Assembly (NCBI GenBank): GCA_947498155.1 | Contig: CANMJD010000001.1 | Location: forward strand, 1,178,001-1,242,000 | Direction of reading: 5' to 3' | Origin: an uncultured Pseudoruegeria sp. | Lineage (GTDB): Bacteria > Pseudomonadota > Alphaproteobacteria > Rhodobacterales > Rhodobacteraceae | DNA: 64,000 nucleotides | Part shown: positions 37,331 through 45,865 of the stretch, piece by piece | How the letters are laid out: each line of letters starts with the position of its first letter | Numbering within the stretch: position 1 is the stretch's first letter | Program-made: the position numbers and the translations under genes | Notes under the pieces: generated by a model | Seen by the model: only the letters and a program-made list of their open reading frames with translations | What the model was told of the DNA's origin: nothing | Database searches by the model: none

Positions 37331-38075
37331 CGCTAAAAACCTGCGTTTGATACTGCGCCAACCGCTTGCGCAGCAATTCCCCCTGCGGGCCGTGGATATC
37401 AAGATCGGGCAGCACCAGAAAATCGGCAATCTGATTGGGGCCTTGGGTGCCAAACAGCCCCGACTGATCGCGGCGGCAGGCCATAAAGGCGGTGCACCCC
37501 CCCGGAAAGCTCGAGGTCGCCCAGCCAAGTTTCACTGCCTGTCCGCCTGCAAAGGATGCCGTTGCCCCCGCATCGTCAAAACTCAGAAATAACAAATGGG
37601 TTTTACCGGTCTGGCTATAGGGCAGGCTGATCGACGGCTTGCCCTCTCGGGCACTGACCTGAAGGCTGTTTTTATACTCGCGCACGACCAGCGTCTGATC
37701 ATTTTTCTGACCCAGTATCGCGGCAAGGGTGCCAGACACCGGTTGGGGGCGCCCGAACAAAATCGCCAGACTTAGGCAGCGCTGTGCCTCCACTGGGTCC
37801 ACTCTGAATCCGCTGTTCTTCTTGTCTTCAAAGGATAAAAACGGCTGTCCGGCAAGCTGTTTCACGGTGCAGTTTCCAGTGTTGCCATTGGCAGTGCGCG
37901 CCGTAGCCGTGCTGCTACGCGATGCAAGGCCGGTGACTGCATCGCCGTCTTGGTTCACCAGCGATGCCTCCGAGGAAAACCAATGCCCGCCTAAAGAGCG
38001 CACGTAGTCGGTAATCGGCATGGCGGCCCCTCCCAAACAGGCCGTGGCGGGGATGTTTTCTAGATTTTCTAACAT
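37320..38075 (-). CDS. Hypothetical protein with LamG/concanavalin-like C-terminal half
   Basis: A 251-residue protein not assigned to a named family. Residues from about 110 on alternate strands and turns, and end ADFLVLPDLDIHGPQGELLRKRLAQY, which resembles the last strand and helix of LamG-like jelly-roll domains. Two cysteines near 190 (GGCTAFMAC) are notable. The ATG at 38075 overlaps the upstream stop by 7 bases and its own stop overlaps the sulfatase start, so it is tightly coupled to both. A glycan-binding partner of the sulfatase is an inference. Confidence 0.55.
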   Translation of the reverse strand: MLENLENIPATACLGGAAMPITDYVRSLGGHWFSSEASLVNQDGDAVTGLASRSSTATARTANGNTGNCTVKQLAGQPFLSFEDKKNSGFRVDPVEAQRCLSLAILFGRPQPVSGTLAAILGQKNDQTLVVREYKNSLQVSAREGKPSISLPYSQTGKTHLLFLSFDDAGATASFAGGQAVKLGWATSSFPGGCTAFMACRRDQSGLFGTQGPNQIADFLVLPDLDIHGPQGELLRKRLAQYQTQVFSDGL

Positions 38076-39463
38076 GGCGCACCCACTTTCAGGATCGCCG
38101 GAAGCGCCCAGCGCTTTAGCCCTGTTGCCTGATCTTCCCATGTATCCCGGACAGCCCCGCCATGGCCCACCGCATAGTGCAATTCGACGGAATCGCCCTG
38201 CAAGGTCCCCGAAAGATGCAGCAGCAGCCCGTTCGGATCATCGGGGTCGGTTTCAACTCGGCTGATCACGATCCCCCCAGCGCCCTGCAGGGTAAAACCG
38301 GCATTGGCACCGGTTTCAAAAGGTGCGGCGTCATCAATCTGCAAACCGGTCAGGCTTTGGGCTGTGACCCGAAGCATTCGCCCCTCGGCTACCGGTTCCG
38401 CCAATAAAAACATCGGACAAACCCATGGCTCCCCTGCCAGATGGGTTTCCAGTACAATCGCATCCGTGAGCGCGGCAATCGCGCGGCTTTCAACGGTCAA
38501 TCGCCCGAAAGCATCCCGTTCCAGACAATAATCCGGATTGGGCATCGTGACTTTGAAATCGCAGGGAAACACAGACATTTCCCAAAATGCCTTTACCCGT
38601 GTGTCCGGCCCGTCAGTCCGCAGTAGAAACAGCGGCTCATGCAGACCCATTTCCCCGATGGCTTCTTTGATCTCTGCCATAATGGCGCGCATCGCGGCAA
38701 TGAAAGTGGCATCATCGCTGAGACTATCTTCGGCGCCGTAATCAAGTGTAACGGCGGCCACGCGCGCGGGCCTGTTGCACAGATCTGCCGCGGCTTTAAG
38801 GTTATGAATGGCCAGTTTGATGTTTTGCAGCGCCATGCCAGAGGCCAGATCGCTTGCACAGATCGAGGTGTCGGTTTCCGCCCGCGTACAGATCAGGGGC
38901 AGGCTCCGCTGAGCCGTCTGAAAACGAGACAACAACGCGCTGGCGACGCGGGTATCTTGTGTTTGCTGTCGTTGCTGTTCCAGCAAAGGGGTCTGAGGTG
39001 CCGGTTCGACCCCCGCCATGCCAACAGCGCCAATATCATCAAAAGCCGACAGCACGTGGGCTGGAAATTCCGGTGCGCCCTCTTCATGGTCCGCCCGCCG
39101 CGCCCCACCGATGCTGAAAATACCCAAGACAGGGGCGGTGCTATCAGCGATGATGCTGCCCCCCAGTCGTGACAGGCAAAACCCGCGCGGATGATCGTAG
39201 CCCAGCAGGCGCGCCTCAAAGCGAATCCAGTCCGCATCCAGCCTCAAATGCCACGCATCCACATCCCCGATGCGATAGGCTGCCTCTGCAAGAGCTTCCG
39301 GATCAGGAGCGAGCCCCAAGCGCTGACGCAATTGCTCGACCGTGTCATCGGACAGGCGCAGCGACACGCCGGTCTCGTCATAGCCGATCAAAACACCGTT
39401 TGGCACCTTGAGTATTACACCGGAATCCCCACGAAACACTTGTTCTGCCCGTCCCACAATCAC
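38069..39463 (-). CDS. Unrecognised 464-residue protein, first gene of sulfatase operon
   Basis: No family recognised with confidence. Translation begins at a GTG (39463) behind GAAGGGC; a second GTG lies two codons on. The sequence has no signal peptide or membrane span. A stretch VAAVTLDYGAEDSLSDDATFIAAMRAIMAEIKEA-like (key DYGAED, about residue 240) faintly recalls the second catalytic block of SGNH/sialate O-acetylesterase proteins, but the first GQSN-type block is not seen. The C-terminal 120 residues look beta-rich. It heads the operon with the LamG-like protein, sulfatase and glycosyltransferase. Confidence 0.6.
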   Translation of the reverse strand: MIVGRAEQVFRGDSGVILKVPNGVLIGYDETGVSLRLSDDTVEQLRQRLGLAPDPEALAEAAYRIGDVDAWHLRLDADWIRFEARLLGYDHPRGFCLSRLGGSIIADSTAPVLGIFSIGGARRADHEEGAPEFPAHVLSAFDDIGAVGMAGVEPAPQTPLLEQQRQQTQDTRVASALLSRFQTAQRSLPLICTRAETDTSICASDLASGMALQNIKLAIHNLKAAADLCNRPARVAAVTLDYGAEDSLSDDATFIAAMRAIMAEIKEAIGEMGLHEPLFLLRTDGPDTRVKAFWEMSVFPCDFKVTMPNPDYCLERDAFGRLTVESRAIAALTDAIVLETHLAGEPWVCPMFLLAEPVAEGRMLRVTAQSLTGLQIDDAAPFETGANAGFTLQGAGGIVISRVETDPDDPNGLLLHLSGTLQGDSVELHYAVGHGGAVRDTWEDQATGLKRWALPAILKVGAPC

Positions 39464-39653
39464 AGCGCCCTTCAGAATGGTTTTGGCGCATTTTGCCCTA
39501 GCCTAAGACGGTTTTAGCCTTTGATAAAGACCGATGTCAGAGCACGGGTGTGCTTTGGGAACAAATGATCCCGGCAGAACAGTGGTTTTACCGGTGTACC
39601 CAAACGCTTTTGCGCGTAGTCTTGCCGCAAGCACAGAACAGACGGAACCCCAA

Positions 39654-40412
39654 ATGCAACCATTTTCCCTTGCCGGTCAAACCGCGCTGATCACCGGCAG
39701 CAGCAGCGGCCTTGGCTTTGAAATCGCAAAGCTTTTCTGCGCGCAAGGGGCGAAGGTCTGGGTCAATGGCCGCAGCGATAAGACCGTAAACCGCGCGGTG
39801 CAGGCGCTCATCGATCAGGGCGGCGATGCAGAGGCCCTGCCCTTTGATGTGGCCGATGAAGCCGCACAGGAACAAGTGTTCAATTCGATTAGGCCAAGGG
39901 GGCTGAATATCCTTGTCAACAATGTCGGTGTACGGGACCGGCGCGGGTTGCTTGAATTTTCATCAGAAGACGTCACGCGGTTGATCAACGCGGACCTGAT
40001 CGCGCCTTTCAGCCTGTCCCAACGGGCGGCTCGGTTGATGATTGATGCTGGCAACGGCGGGCGGGTCATCAATATCTCGTCCATCGCAGGGATCATTGCC
40101 CAATCCGGCGATGCCGCCTATGCCACCGCCAAAGCCGGTCTGAACGGTCTGACCCGCGCCCTCGCCGCAGAGCTTGGCCCCTACGGGATAACCGCAAATG
40201 CCATTGCGCCAGGTTTCTTTAAGACCGCTCCCAATCTGGCAGCGAGCAAAGACCCGCAGATCGCAGCACGTCTAGAGGTGGCGACCTCTTTAGGGCGCTG
40301 GGGTGAACCGGTGGAGCTTGCCCCGGCGGCGCTGTTTCTGGCGTCACCGGAGGCGAGCTATATTACCGGACAGGTATTGGCTGTGGATGGGGGCTACACC
40401 ACCCACTATTAG
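39654..40412 (+). CDS. SDR, gluconate 5-dehydrogenase-like
   Basis: A 252-residue short-chain dehydrogenase with TGSSSGLG, NNVG and catalytic YATAK, and the family ending GGYTTHY. The N-terminal FSLAGQTALIT and WVNGRS match gluconate 5-dehydrogenase (IdnO/Gno)-like SDRs, which reduce 5-keto-gluconate or related keto sugar acids. The start at 39654 follows CGGAACC; the frame extends upstream without a ribosome site. It is the only plus-strand gene between two minus-strand groups, so it has its own promoter within 39464-39653, which I cannot define. Confidence 0.78.
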   Translation: MQPFSLAGQTALITGSSSGLGFEIAKLFCAQGAKVWVNGRSDKTVNRAVQALIDQGGDAEALPFDVADEAAQEQVFNSIRPRGLNILVNNVGVRDRRGLLEFSSEDVTRLINADLIAPFSLSQRAARLMIDAGNGGRVINISSIAGIIAQSGDAAYATAKAGLNGLTRALAAELGPYGITANAIAPGFFKTAPNLAASKDPQIAARLEVATSLGRWGEPVELAPAALFLASPEASYITGQVLAVDGGYTTHY

Positions 40413-40421
40413 GCCGGTTCT

Positions 40422-41366
40422 TTAGGCAAGGCTAAGAACTTCCAAAGCATAGCCCAGCACATGCGAGGCTGACACAGCACCGTATCCGCGCCGCGTAATG
40501 CGGGGCACCGTGTCGGAATGATAGATCGCCACCGGATCGTTAAAGCGCGAATTCCAGCTGTTGCGAAAGATAAACCAACCTCCATGGGCCCCACGCGGAT
40601 CAGGCTGGAAACCGGTAACACAAACAACATGCCCCGACACCACAGACGCCGGATCAACAAGGTCTGGGCGGTTAACCGGACCAAGTACTTTGCCTGTCGA
40701 CAGGCTCCGGCTGTTTGTCCAGTTATCGAGCGCCGTATTGCCCACAAGCCCGAACACCGGCAAGCCAACCGCCACCGGGCGCCCTGCGGCCAGTTCCTCA
40801 TAGACACTCAGCGCGATATCGAAATCCGGTCGATCGCCTTCAAAGTCATGATACAGGCTCGTGGTGAATTTATGCGCGGCTGCATCACTCCAAGCCTCGG
40901 CCTTAGGCCGTCGCATCGAAGGGGCCGGGTCCATCACATAGGGGGCGGATGCCTCCCGACACAGGCCGAAATCGCGCAAAACCGCGCTGGCCTGATTAAG
41001 CTTGGTCGCCCCCAACCCGTAATAGGGCATTGACGGGTCCGGCATGTAACCGGGTTCTTTGCGCATGCACCAATACAAGAACTCGGGCGAGAATTTTTCC
41101 AGCGTTCCGGTCTTTTTCGCATGGGTAAATTCCGCCAGTGCCGCCGTTGCAAAAGCGGTGCAGGTGCCCCGCCGCCATTGATCGCGCGCAGGCCAATTCA
41201 GATCCGCATCAAGATCAATCGCGTCTTTTGACGCCAGCCCGGTTTCGGCTCCTGAAGCCGTTAGCACTTTATCTATATGGCCCGGCGCACAAAGGGCGGC
41301 CCGTGTTTTGGCCGATGGCAGCGCGCCACCGGTTCCGAATTGAGTATCAAGGATCGAACGTCCCAT
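40422..41366 (-). CDS. Papain-like (C1 family) cysteine peptidase
   Basis: A 314-residue protein with the papain triad in order: Cys in RRGTCTAFATAAL, His in SGHVVCVTGF and Asn in FRNSWNSRF. The usual oxyanion-hole Gln is probably the Q of RDQWRRGTC. No signal peptide is visible. The ATG at 41366 has GGAGAAACCT upstream; the longer frame starts with TTG. It lies 63 bases downstream of the NGGV-repeat PAP2 gene and is probably co-transcribed with it. Its target is unknown; processing of its neighbour or of secreted proteins is possible. Confidence 0.8.
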   Translation of the reverse strand: MGRSILDTQFGTGGALPSAKTRAALCAPGHIDKVLTASGAETGLASKDAIDLDADLNWPARDQWRRGTCTAFATAALAEFTHAKKTGTLEKFSPEFLYWCMRKEPGYMPDPSMPYYGLGATKLNQASAVLRDFGLCREASAPYVMDPAPSMRRPKAEAWSDAAAHKFTTSLYHDFEGDRPDFDIALSVYEELAAGRPVAVGLPVFGLVGNTALDNWTNSRSLSTGKVLGPVNRPDLVDPASVVSGHVVCVTGFQPDPRGAHGGWFIFRNSWNSRFNDPVAIYHSDTVPRITRRGYGAVSASHVLGYALEVLSLA

Positions 41367-41429
41367 AGGTTTCTCCACATCAACCAAAAATTGAACAACA
41401 TCTTTACCGGTCAAGCCGGCCTGGTTTGA

Positions 41430-42419
41430 TCAATCGTCGTCTTGCAATCCGACTTTCAAATCCCGTGCGATCTGCATGGAGAGTGCGGGCGGGCCGTCCA
41501 ACTCACCGCTGTCTTGCAGCGGCAGATGAGAGGCAACATCGGCCCATTCCGCTTTGGCCTCTTCGATCAGGGCCTGCAATGGGGCAAGGCTGGTCAGGTA
41601 TTTTGTATAGACCTCTGTGGCGAGGAATTCGCCCTCATCGGAATCAGATCCAAAATGCACCCCGGCGATTTCGCGGTTATGGGCGATCCGGTCAGCCAGA
41701 GAGCGAATATAAGGGAACATCGGGTTATCGGTTTCACCCGGCAGAACCGCCGAAAGCAGATGCATGATCATAAAGGACTGGGTTGCATGCCCGCTGGGAT
41801 AGCTCGGATGTTTGGGCGTCGGCAGGGCCGGTGTGATGGCCGGAAACACCTGCACCGGACGGGCGCGGTTCCATTTCGCCTTATAGTGCATCGCTACCAT
41901 CTGGCCGAGCATCAATCCGCAGGCCACAAGAATTGCCGTTTTCGGGCGATTATTCGCCCCTCCCATCAGCAAATTGGACCAATAGACTTCGGAGCCATCC
42001 ACCTGAGTCAGAATTTCAGCCACCCGCGCGCCGCGCAGATAGTTGCGTTCATGGATCAACTTCTGGATTTCCGCCTCAAGCGCTTCGGGGGAATTATCCG
42101 GCGCATTGCCGGCAATGGCCGTATCCCAATCGGTTTTGGCAAAAGCGTTGATGATCAACTGCGCCTTCAGATCAGGTGCCCAGGCGTTGTCCGGAAAACT
42201 GACATCGGAAATCATCGCAAAAGGACGGTCGTCGACATTGGCCAAGGGATCGCCAATCGGCACATTGATCGGGCTGCCACCATAGTTCCAGGCATTTACC
42301 CCGCCGTTCACCCCGCCATTGACGCCACCGTTTACACCGCCGTTGACGCCACCATTCACACCGCCATTAACGCCCCCGTTCACACCGCCGTTAACGCCGC
42401 CATTTAAATATCCAGCCAT
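41430..42419 (-). CDS. PAP2/vanadium haloperoxidase-fold protein with NGGV repeats
   Basis: A 329-residue protein. After MAGYL come nine perfect Asn-Gly-Gly-Val repeats (residues 6-41). The rest is a PAP2-type acid phosphatase/vanadium haloperoxidase core with the three phosphate (vanadate) motifs KAKWNRARP, YPSGH and HNREIAGVHFGSD. No Sec signal or obvious membrane span is present, unlike lipid phosphatases, so a soluble phosphatase or haloperoxidase-like enzyme is more likely. A TTGACA-type promoter precedes it and CAGGA lies before the ATG. The repeat may be a flexible or self-associating tag. Confidence 0.78.
   Translation of the reverse strand: MAGYLNGGVNGGVNGGVNGGVNGGVNGGVNGGVNGGVNGGVNAWNYGGSPINVPIGDPLANVDDRPFAMISDVSFPDNAWAPDLKAQLIINAFAKTDWDTAIAGNAPDNSPEALEAEIQKLIHERNYLRGARVAEILTQVDGSEVYWSNLLMGGANNRPKTAILVACGLMLGQMVAMHYKAKWNRARPVQVFPAITPALPTPKHPSYPSGHATQSFMIMHLLSAVLPGETDNPMFPYIRSLADRIAHNREIAGVHFGSDSDEGEFLATEVYTKYLTSLAPLQALIEEAKAEWADVASHLPLQDSGELDGPPALSMQIARDLKVGLQDDD
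42297..42404 (-). repeat. Nine 12-base tandem repeats coding for NGGV
   Basis: Nine in-frame copies of a 12-base unit, AAYGGBGGBGTN in coding direction. The copies differ at third positions, yet every copy encodes NGGV. Variation in copy number would change length without shifting frame. Confidence 0.97.
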
Positions 42420-42456
42420 CTGTATTCGTCCTGATATTGTTATTGCTCAAAAAATC

Positions 42457-42485
42457 TATCCTTAAGCTATCAGCCCGACTGTCAA
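42457..42485 (-). promoter_or_regulatory. Probable promoter of the PAP2-peptidase pair
   Basis: On the minus strand TTGACA (42485-42480), 17 bases, then AGGATA (42462-42457), about 40 bases before the ATG at 42419. The -10 box is imperfect, which would suit activation by the SARP-type regulator encoded upstream. Confidence 0.45.
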
Positions 42486-42547
42486 TCAAACGTTAGTCGC
42501 CCCTCTTTGCCGATTGGGCCCTCGGCTTTGCAGAAAAGGGCGGTAGT

Positions 42548-44512
42548 TCAAAGACCGGCTTTTTGCAGCTGCTTCATGTAGCGGCGGCTGACATCCGCAT
42601 CATTGAAAGGCTGGTTGAGCATAAATTTCTCAACCGAGAAATGCGTATCCAGCTGTTTCATCTGCTCTGCAAAATGCTGCGCCTCACGCACCTGCCCCAA
42701 CTCCATCAAAGCTGCCGTCGTCAGACGCAAATTAGACGTATATTGAGGATTTTGCTCATAGGATTCCTGACCAAGCCGCGCGGCGGCTTTCAGATCGCCC
42801 GCCGCATATAGTGCAATACTCAGGAAATGCTGATAGCGAAACAGGAACGGATCATTCGGAGATAGCGAAATCGCCCGCTGGCCGCGTTCAATCGCAAGAT
42901 CAACATGATCCGAAAACGTCAACGCTGGCACGCTCCACATCAGAGCCTCGGCATCATTGGGCGATTGATCCAACGCCTGCTCCAGCATCGGCAAAACCGT
43001 GTCATAGTCCCGCGTCTGGATCGCTTGATTATGGGCATACATGGCCATCGCCCGCCCATTGCCACCGCTAAGCCGCAGGGCTTTCAACGCCGCACCGTCC
43101 AGCGCCTGCCAATCGGCTTTGGCATCATGGGACCAGCCTTGACCGATGCAAACGGAATACCAATCCGTTAACGCGACATAGGTCGGTGCAAACATTGGAT
43201 CTTTTTCCGCCGCCAGCATCAAAAGATCCCGCGCCTTGGGAAAGGTTGCCTCGTCCAATCGGAACGACAATTCCTTGGCCCGCAAGGTCAGATGATAGGC
43301 GTTCAGGTCTTTTGGTTCATAACCAGCGGTTCGGCGTAACTCGGCCAGCTGCATTGACGGCAAAAGCTTGTTAGCGATGCTGCTGGCGATATGGGCCTGA
43401 ATGTCGAAAATCTCATTGACCGACGCGGTATAGGTGCGCGCCCAGTCCACCAATCCGGTGCCGACTTCGACCAGCTGTACCGAAATATGGAATTTTGAAA
43501 ACGCACTGCGCACGGTTCCGAATACCGTATATTGTGCGCCAAGTTCGGCGGATATTTTCAACGGGTCGTTATGCGCCAGATCAACATAGCGAGTCGAATT
43601 GCTGGAAATGACGCGCGGCTCCTTTAGGGTGGCCAACATGCAAACTGTATCCTCTAGGATACCGTCGACAAAAAATTCCGGCACCGCGTCTGGCCCCAAG
43701 GATTGAAACGGGAACACAGCCAGATGGGGGATGTCGGTCGAAACAGCCCGTGCCGCAGCCGGTAGCGGCGCTGCAACGGGCGCTTCGTATTCGCCCATTT
43801 TGATCCGAACCGCGAGGTCCTGCGTTTGCGGCGAGGGCTCGATGTCCATTTCATCCTCGAGCCGCTGATATAGGGCATCATAGACCCGCAATGCCTCGCT
43901 GGTTTCGCCCCGATCTGCCGAGATCGTCATGATCATGCGACAGGCTTTTTCGTTCAGCCCGTCCAGACTCTGGACGATCTGGGCCGCCTTCAGACGTTGC
44001 TCCTGTTTGATAGAGGTGGAGTCCATCAGGCTCGATAGCCGGGACATCAGTTGATCTTCAAACAGAATGCGATGCTCATGCAACCAGACATCGAACTCAT
44101 CGCCAATGCCCTCTATGCCCCGAAACAGCGTATCCGCCGGGTTTCCATGGCCGAACAACTCTGCCGGTATCCGACCTTCTTGCAGATCCTCCATCATGAC
44201 CGCCGCATCCAGCGAAAACGCATCCGCCCGCAGCGACACCGTTTCCCGCCCGATCCGCACCACCCCGTCGCCGTCGGTGGGCAATGCCTTGCGAATGTCC
44301 GACAGAATCTGACGCAAAGAATTTCGCGCAGGGGCCTCGGCAGAGCCTTCCCAGAGCAGACCAGCGATCACACCGCGCGGCAGGGAATGGGCCGGATGCA
44401 GGGCCAAATAAGCGATCAACGCCAAAGCTTTTCGCTTGCCCGACAGGACCGAACGTCCGCCGACACGAACTTCGACATCTCCAACGATTGATATTTCAAA
44501 CTGCGAGGGCAT
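42548..44512 (-). CDS. SARP-type regulator with BTAD, TolB-like and TPR regions
   Basis: A 654-residue regulator. The N-terminal 90 residues form an OmpR-like winged helix (GKRKALALIAYLAL, NSLRQILSDIRKAL), followed by a bacterial transcriptional activation domain (about 95-245, SADRGETSEALRVYDALYQRLEDE). Next comes a TolB/adenylate-cyclase-associated segment (about 265-385, IAVFPFQSLG-like, VDGILEDTVCML, ARTYTASVNEIFDIQ). TPR-like helices fill 400-640. Such proteins are cytoplasmic activators. It lies directly upstream of, and in the same direction as, the PAP2 and peptidase genes, which are likely targets. Confidence 0.85.
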   Translation of the reverse strand: MPSQFEISIVGDVEVRVGGRSVLSGKRKALALIAYLALHPAHSLPRGVIAGLLWEGSAEAPARNSLRQILSDIRKALPTDGDGVVRIGRETVSLRADAFSLDAAVMMEDLQEGRIPAELFGHGNPADTLFRGIEGIGDEFDVWLHEHRILFEDQLMSRLSSLMDSTSIKQEQRLKAAQIVQSLDGLNEKACRMIMTISADRGETSEALRVYDALYQRLEDEMDIEPSPQTQDLAVRIKMGEYEAPVAAPLPAAARAVSTDIPHLAVFPFQSLGPDAVPEFFVDGILEDTVCMLATLKEPRVISSNSTRYVDLAHNDPLKISAELGAQYTVFGTVRSAFSKFHISVQLVEVGTGLVDWARTYTASVNEIFDIQAHIASSIANKLLPSMQLAELRRTAGYEPKDLNAYHLTLRAKELSFRLDEATFPKARDLLMLAAEKDPMFAPTYVALTDWYSVCIGQGWSHDAKADWQALDGAALKALRLSGGNGRAMAMYAHNQAIQTRDYDTVLPMLEQALDQSPNDAEALMWSVPALTFSDHVDLAIERGQRAISLSPNDPFLFRYQHFLSIALYAAGDLKAAARLGQESYEQNPQYTSNLRLTTAALMELGQVREAQHFAEQMKQLDTHFSVEKFMLNQPFNDADVSRRYMKQLQKAGL

Positions 44513-45116
44513 GGTTTCCGGAAGGTAAGTGTCAAAAAACCTCTAATGAAACAAAGGGCTCAACGCAATTCCCCACGTTTAAAAAACACCTACCCTTTTA
44601 CTCGTGTTGCGGTGTGATCAAATCCACCAAAACAACCAAGAGCATGATATAGTTCACCTTTAAATGATTTTGAAACTTCCAGCCTCCCCCGCCAATTCCC
44701 TGCTGTTTCGGGGTCGTTTTCCGACCCCTGCGACCCAGTAATCCCAGCCCACAAAAGGTGCTTTCATTTGCCTAATGCCAAATGGCTAAAAACAAGTCGT
44801 TGCATAGGAAATCGGAATCTGGGAGCATAAACCTCAATCAGGAGGTTTGCACGCAACGCAGAGAGGTCAAAAAACGCTCGGCAATTTACCCACCGAAGCA
44901 TTCTCAGCCTTAGAACCTATTTTTTCAAAAATATAACAAAGCCTTAAGTAAATGGCCCCTCGGAAAAACAGAAACAAGAAGAATAAAGTTTAATCCTAAA
45001 TCATTCCTCAAACGCATAGCTGCTATACAGTGAGGATACTGCCTAACCCTGATCTTAGGCGTTAAAACATGTCTTTAAGGTCAAACATACTGACGGAATT
45101 TAGAGGAGGACGCCCC
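44513..45116. other. Long intergenic region upstream of phaB
   Basis: About 600 bases between the divergent SARP gene and phaB with no gene I can support. A perfect 7-bp hairpin GGGGTCG/CGACCCC is at 44710-44728 without a T-run. The second half is A+T-rich and presumably contains the phaB-pdh promoter. A GAGGAGGA ribosome site stands directly before the phaB ATG. Confidence 0.5.
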
Positions 45117-45842
45117 ATGGCCAAAACAGCCCTTGTAACCGGTGGCACCCGCGGCATTGGTGCCGCGATCGCAAAACGACTAAAGGCCGACGGCTATAAC
45201 GTCGCCGCCACTTATGGCGGCAACGACGAAGCCGCTGCTGCCTTTACTGCCGAAACCGGCATCAAGACGTATAAATGGTCCGTCGGCGATTATGACGCCT
45301 GTAAAGACGGGATCAGCAAAGTCGAAGCCGAAGTCGGCCCCGTTGACATTCTGGTTAACAACGCGGGCATCACCCGCGACGCGCCGTTCCACCGGATGAC
45401 CCCGCAACAGTGGCAGGAAGTCATCGACACCAACCTGTCGGGCGTTTTCAACATGACCCACAACGTCTGGGGTGGCATGCGCGAACGCAAATTCGGCCGC
45501 GTAATCACGATTTCCTCGATCAACGGTCAAAAGGGCCAGTTCGCCCAAGCCAATTACGCCGCCGCCAAAGCCGGTGACATCGGCTTTACCAAAGCCCTTG
45601 CCCAAGAAGGCGCGCGCGCTGGCATCACGGTCAACGTGATCTGCCCGGGCTACATCAACACCGACATGATGAGCACGATTCCTGAAAAAGTCATGAACGA
45701 AGTCATTCTGCCGCAAATTCCGGTCGGTCGCCTTGGCGAAGCCGACGAAATGGCGCGCTGCGTGGCATTCCTTGCTGCCGATGACGCCGGCTTCATCACC
45801 GGTTCCACAATTTCCGCCAATGGCGGGCAGTACTTAGCTTAA
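45117..45842 (+). CDS. phaB: Acetoacetyl-CoA reductase
   Basis: A 241-residue SDR closely matching PhaB: TGGTRGIGAA at the cofactor site, NNAGITRDAPFHRMTPQQW, the SSINGQKGQFAQANYAAAKAG block containing catalytic Ser, Tyr and Lys, and the ending GSTISANGGQY. It reduces acetoacetyl-CoA to (R)-3-hydroxybutyryl-CoA for polyhydroxybutyrate. No phaA or phaC lies next to it. It is 23 bases before aceE, so carbon storage and acetyl-CoA production may share a transcript. The start at 45117 has AGAGGAGGA upstream. Confidence 0.92.
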   Translation: MAKTALVTGGTRGIGAAIAKRLKADGYNVAATYGGNDEAAAAFTAETGIKTYKWSVGDYDACKDGISKVEAEVGPVDILVNNAGITRDAPFHRMTPQQWQEVIDTNLSGVFNMTHNVWGGMRERKFGRVITISSINGQKGQFAQANYAAAKAGDIGFTKALAQEGARAGITVNVICPGYINTDMMSTIPEKVMNEVILPQIPVGRLGEADEMARCVAFLAADDAGFITGSTISANGGQYLA

Positions 45843-45865
45843 TTCCCCTGGGAGGACAAAATACA

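Noticed and set aside
42297-42404. Tandem repeat as a possible CRISPR or intergenic repeat
   Set aside because: The units are contiguous, 12 bases long, in frame and part of a coding sequence; there are no spacers.
44710-44728. Hairpin upstream of phaB as a terminator
   Set aside because: Only 7 bp and no T-run on either strand; kept as a note within the intergenic entry.
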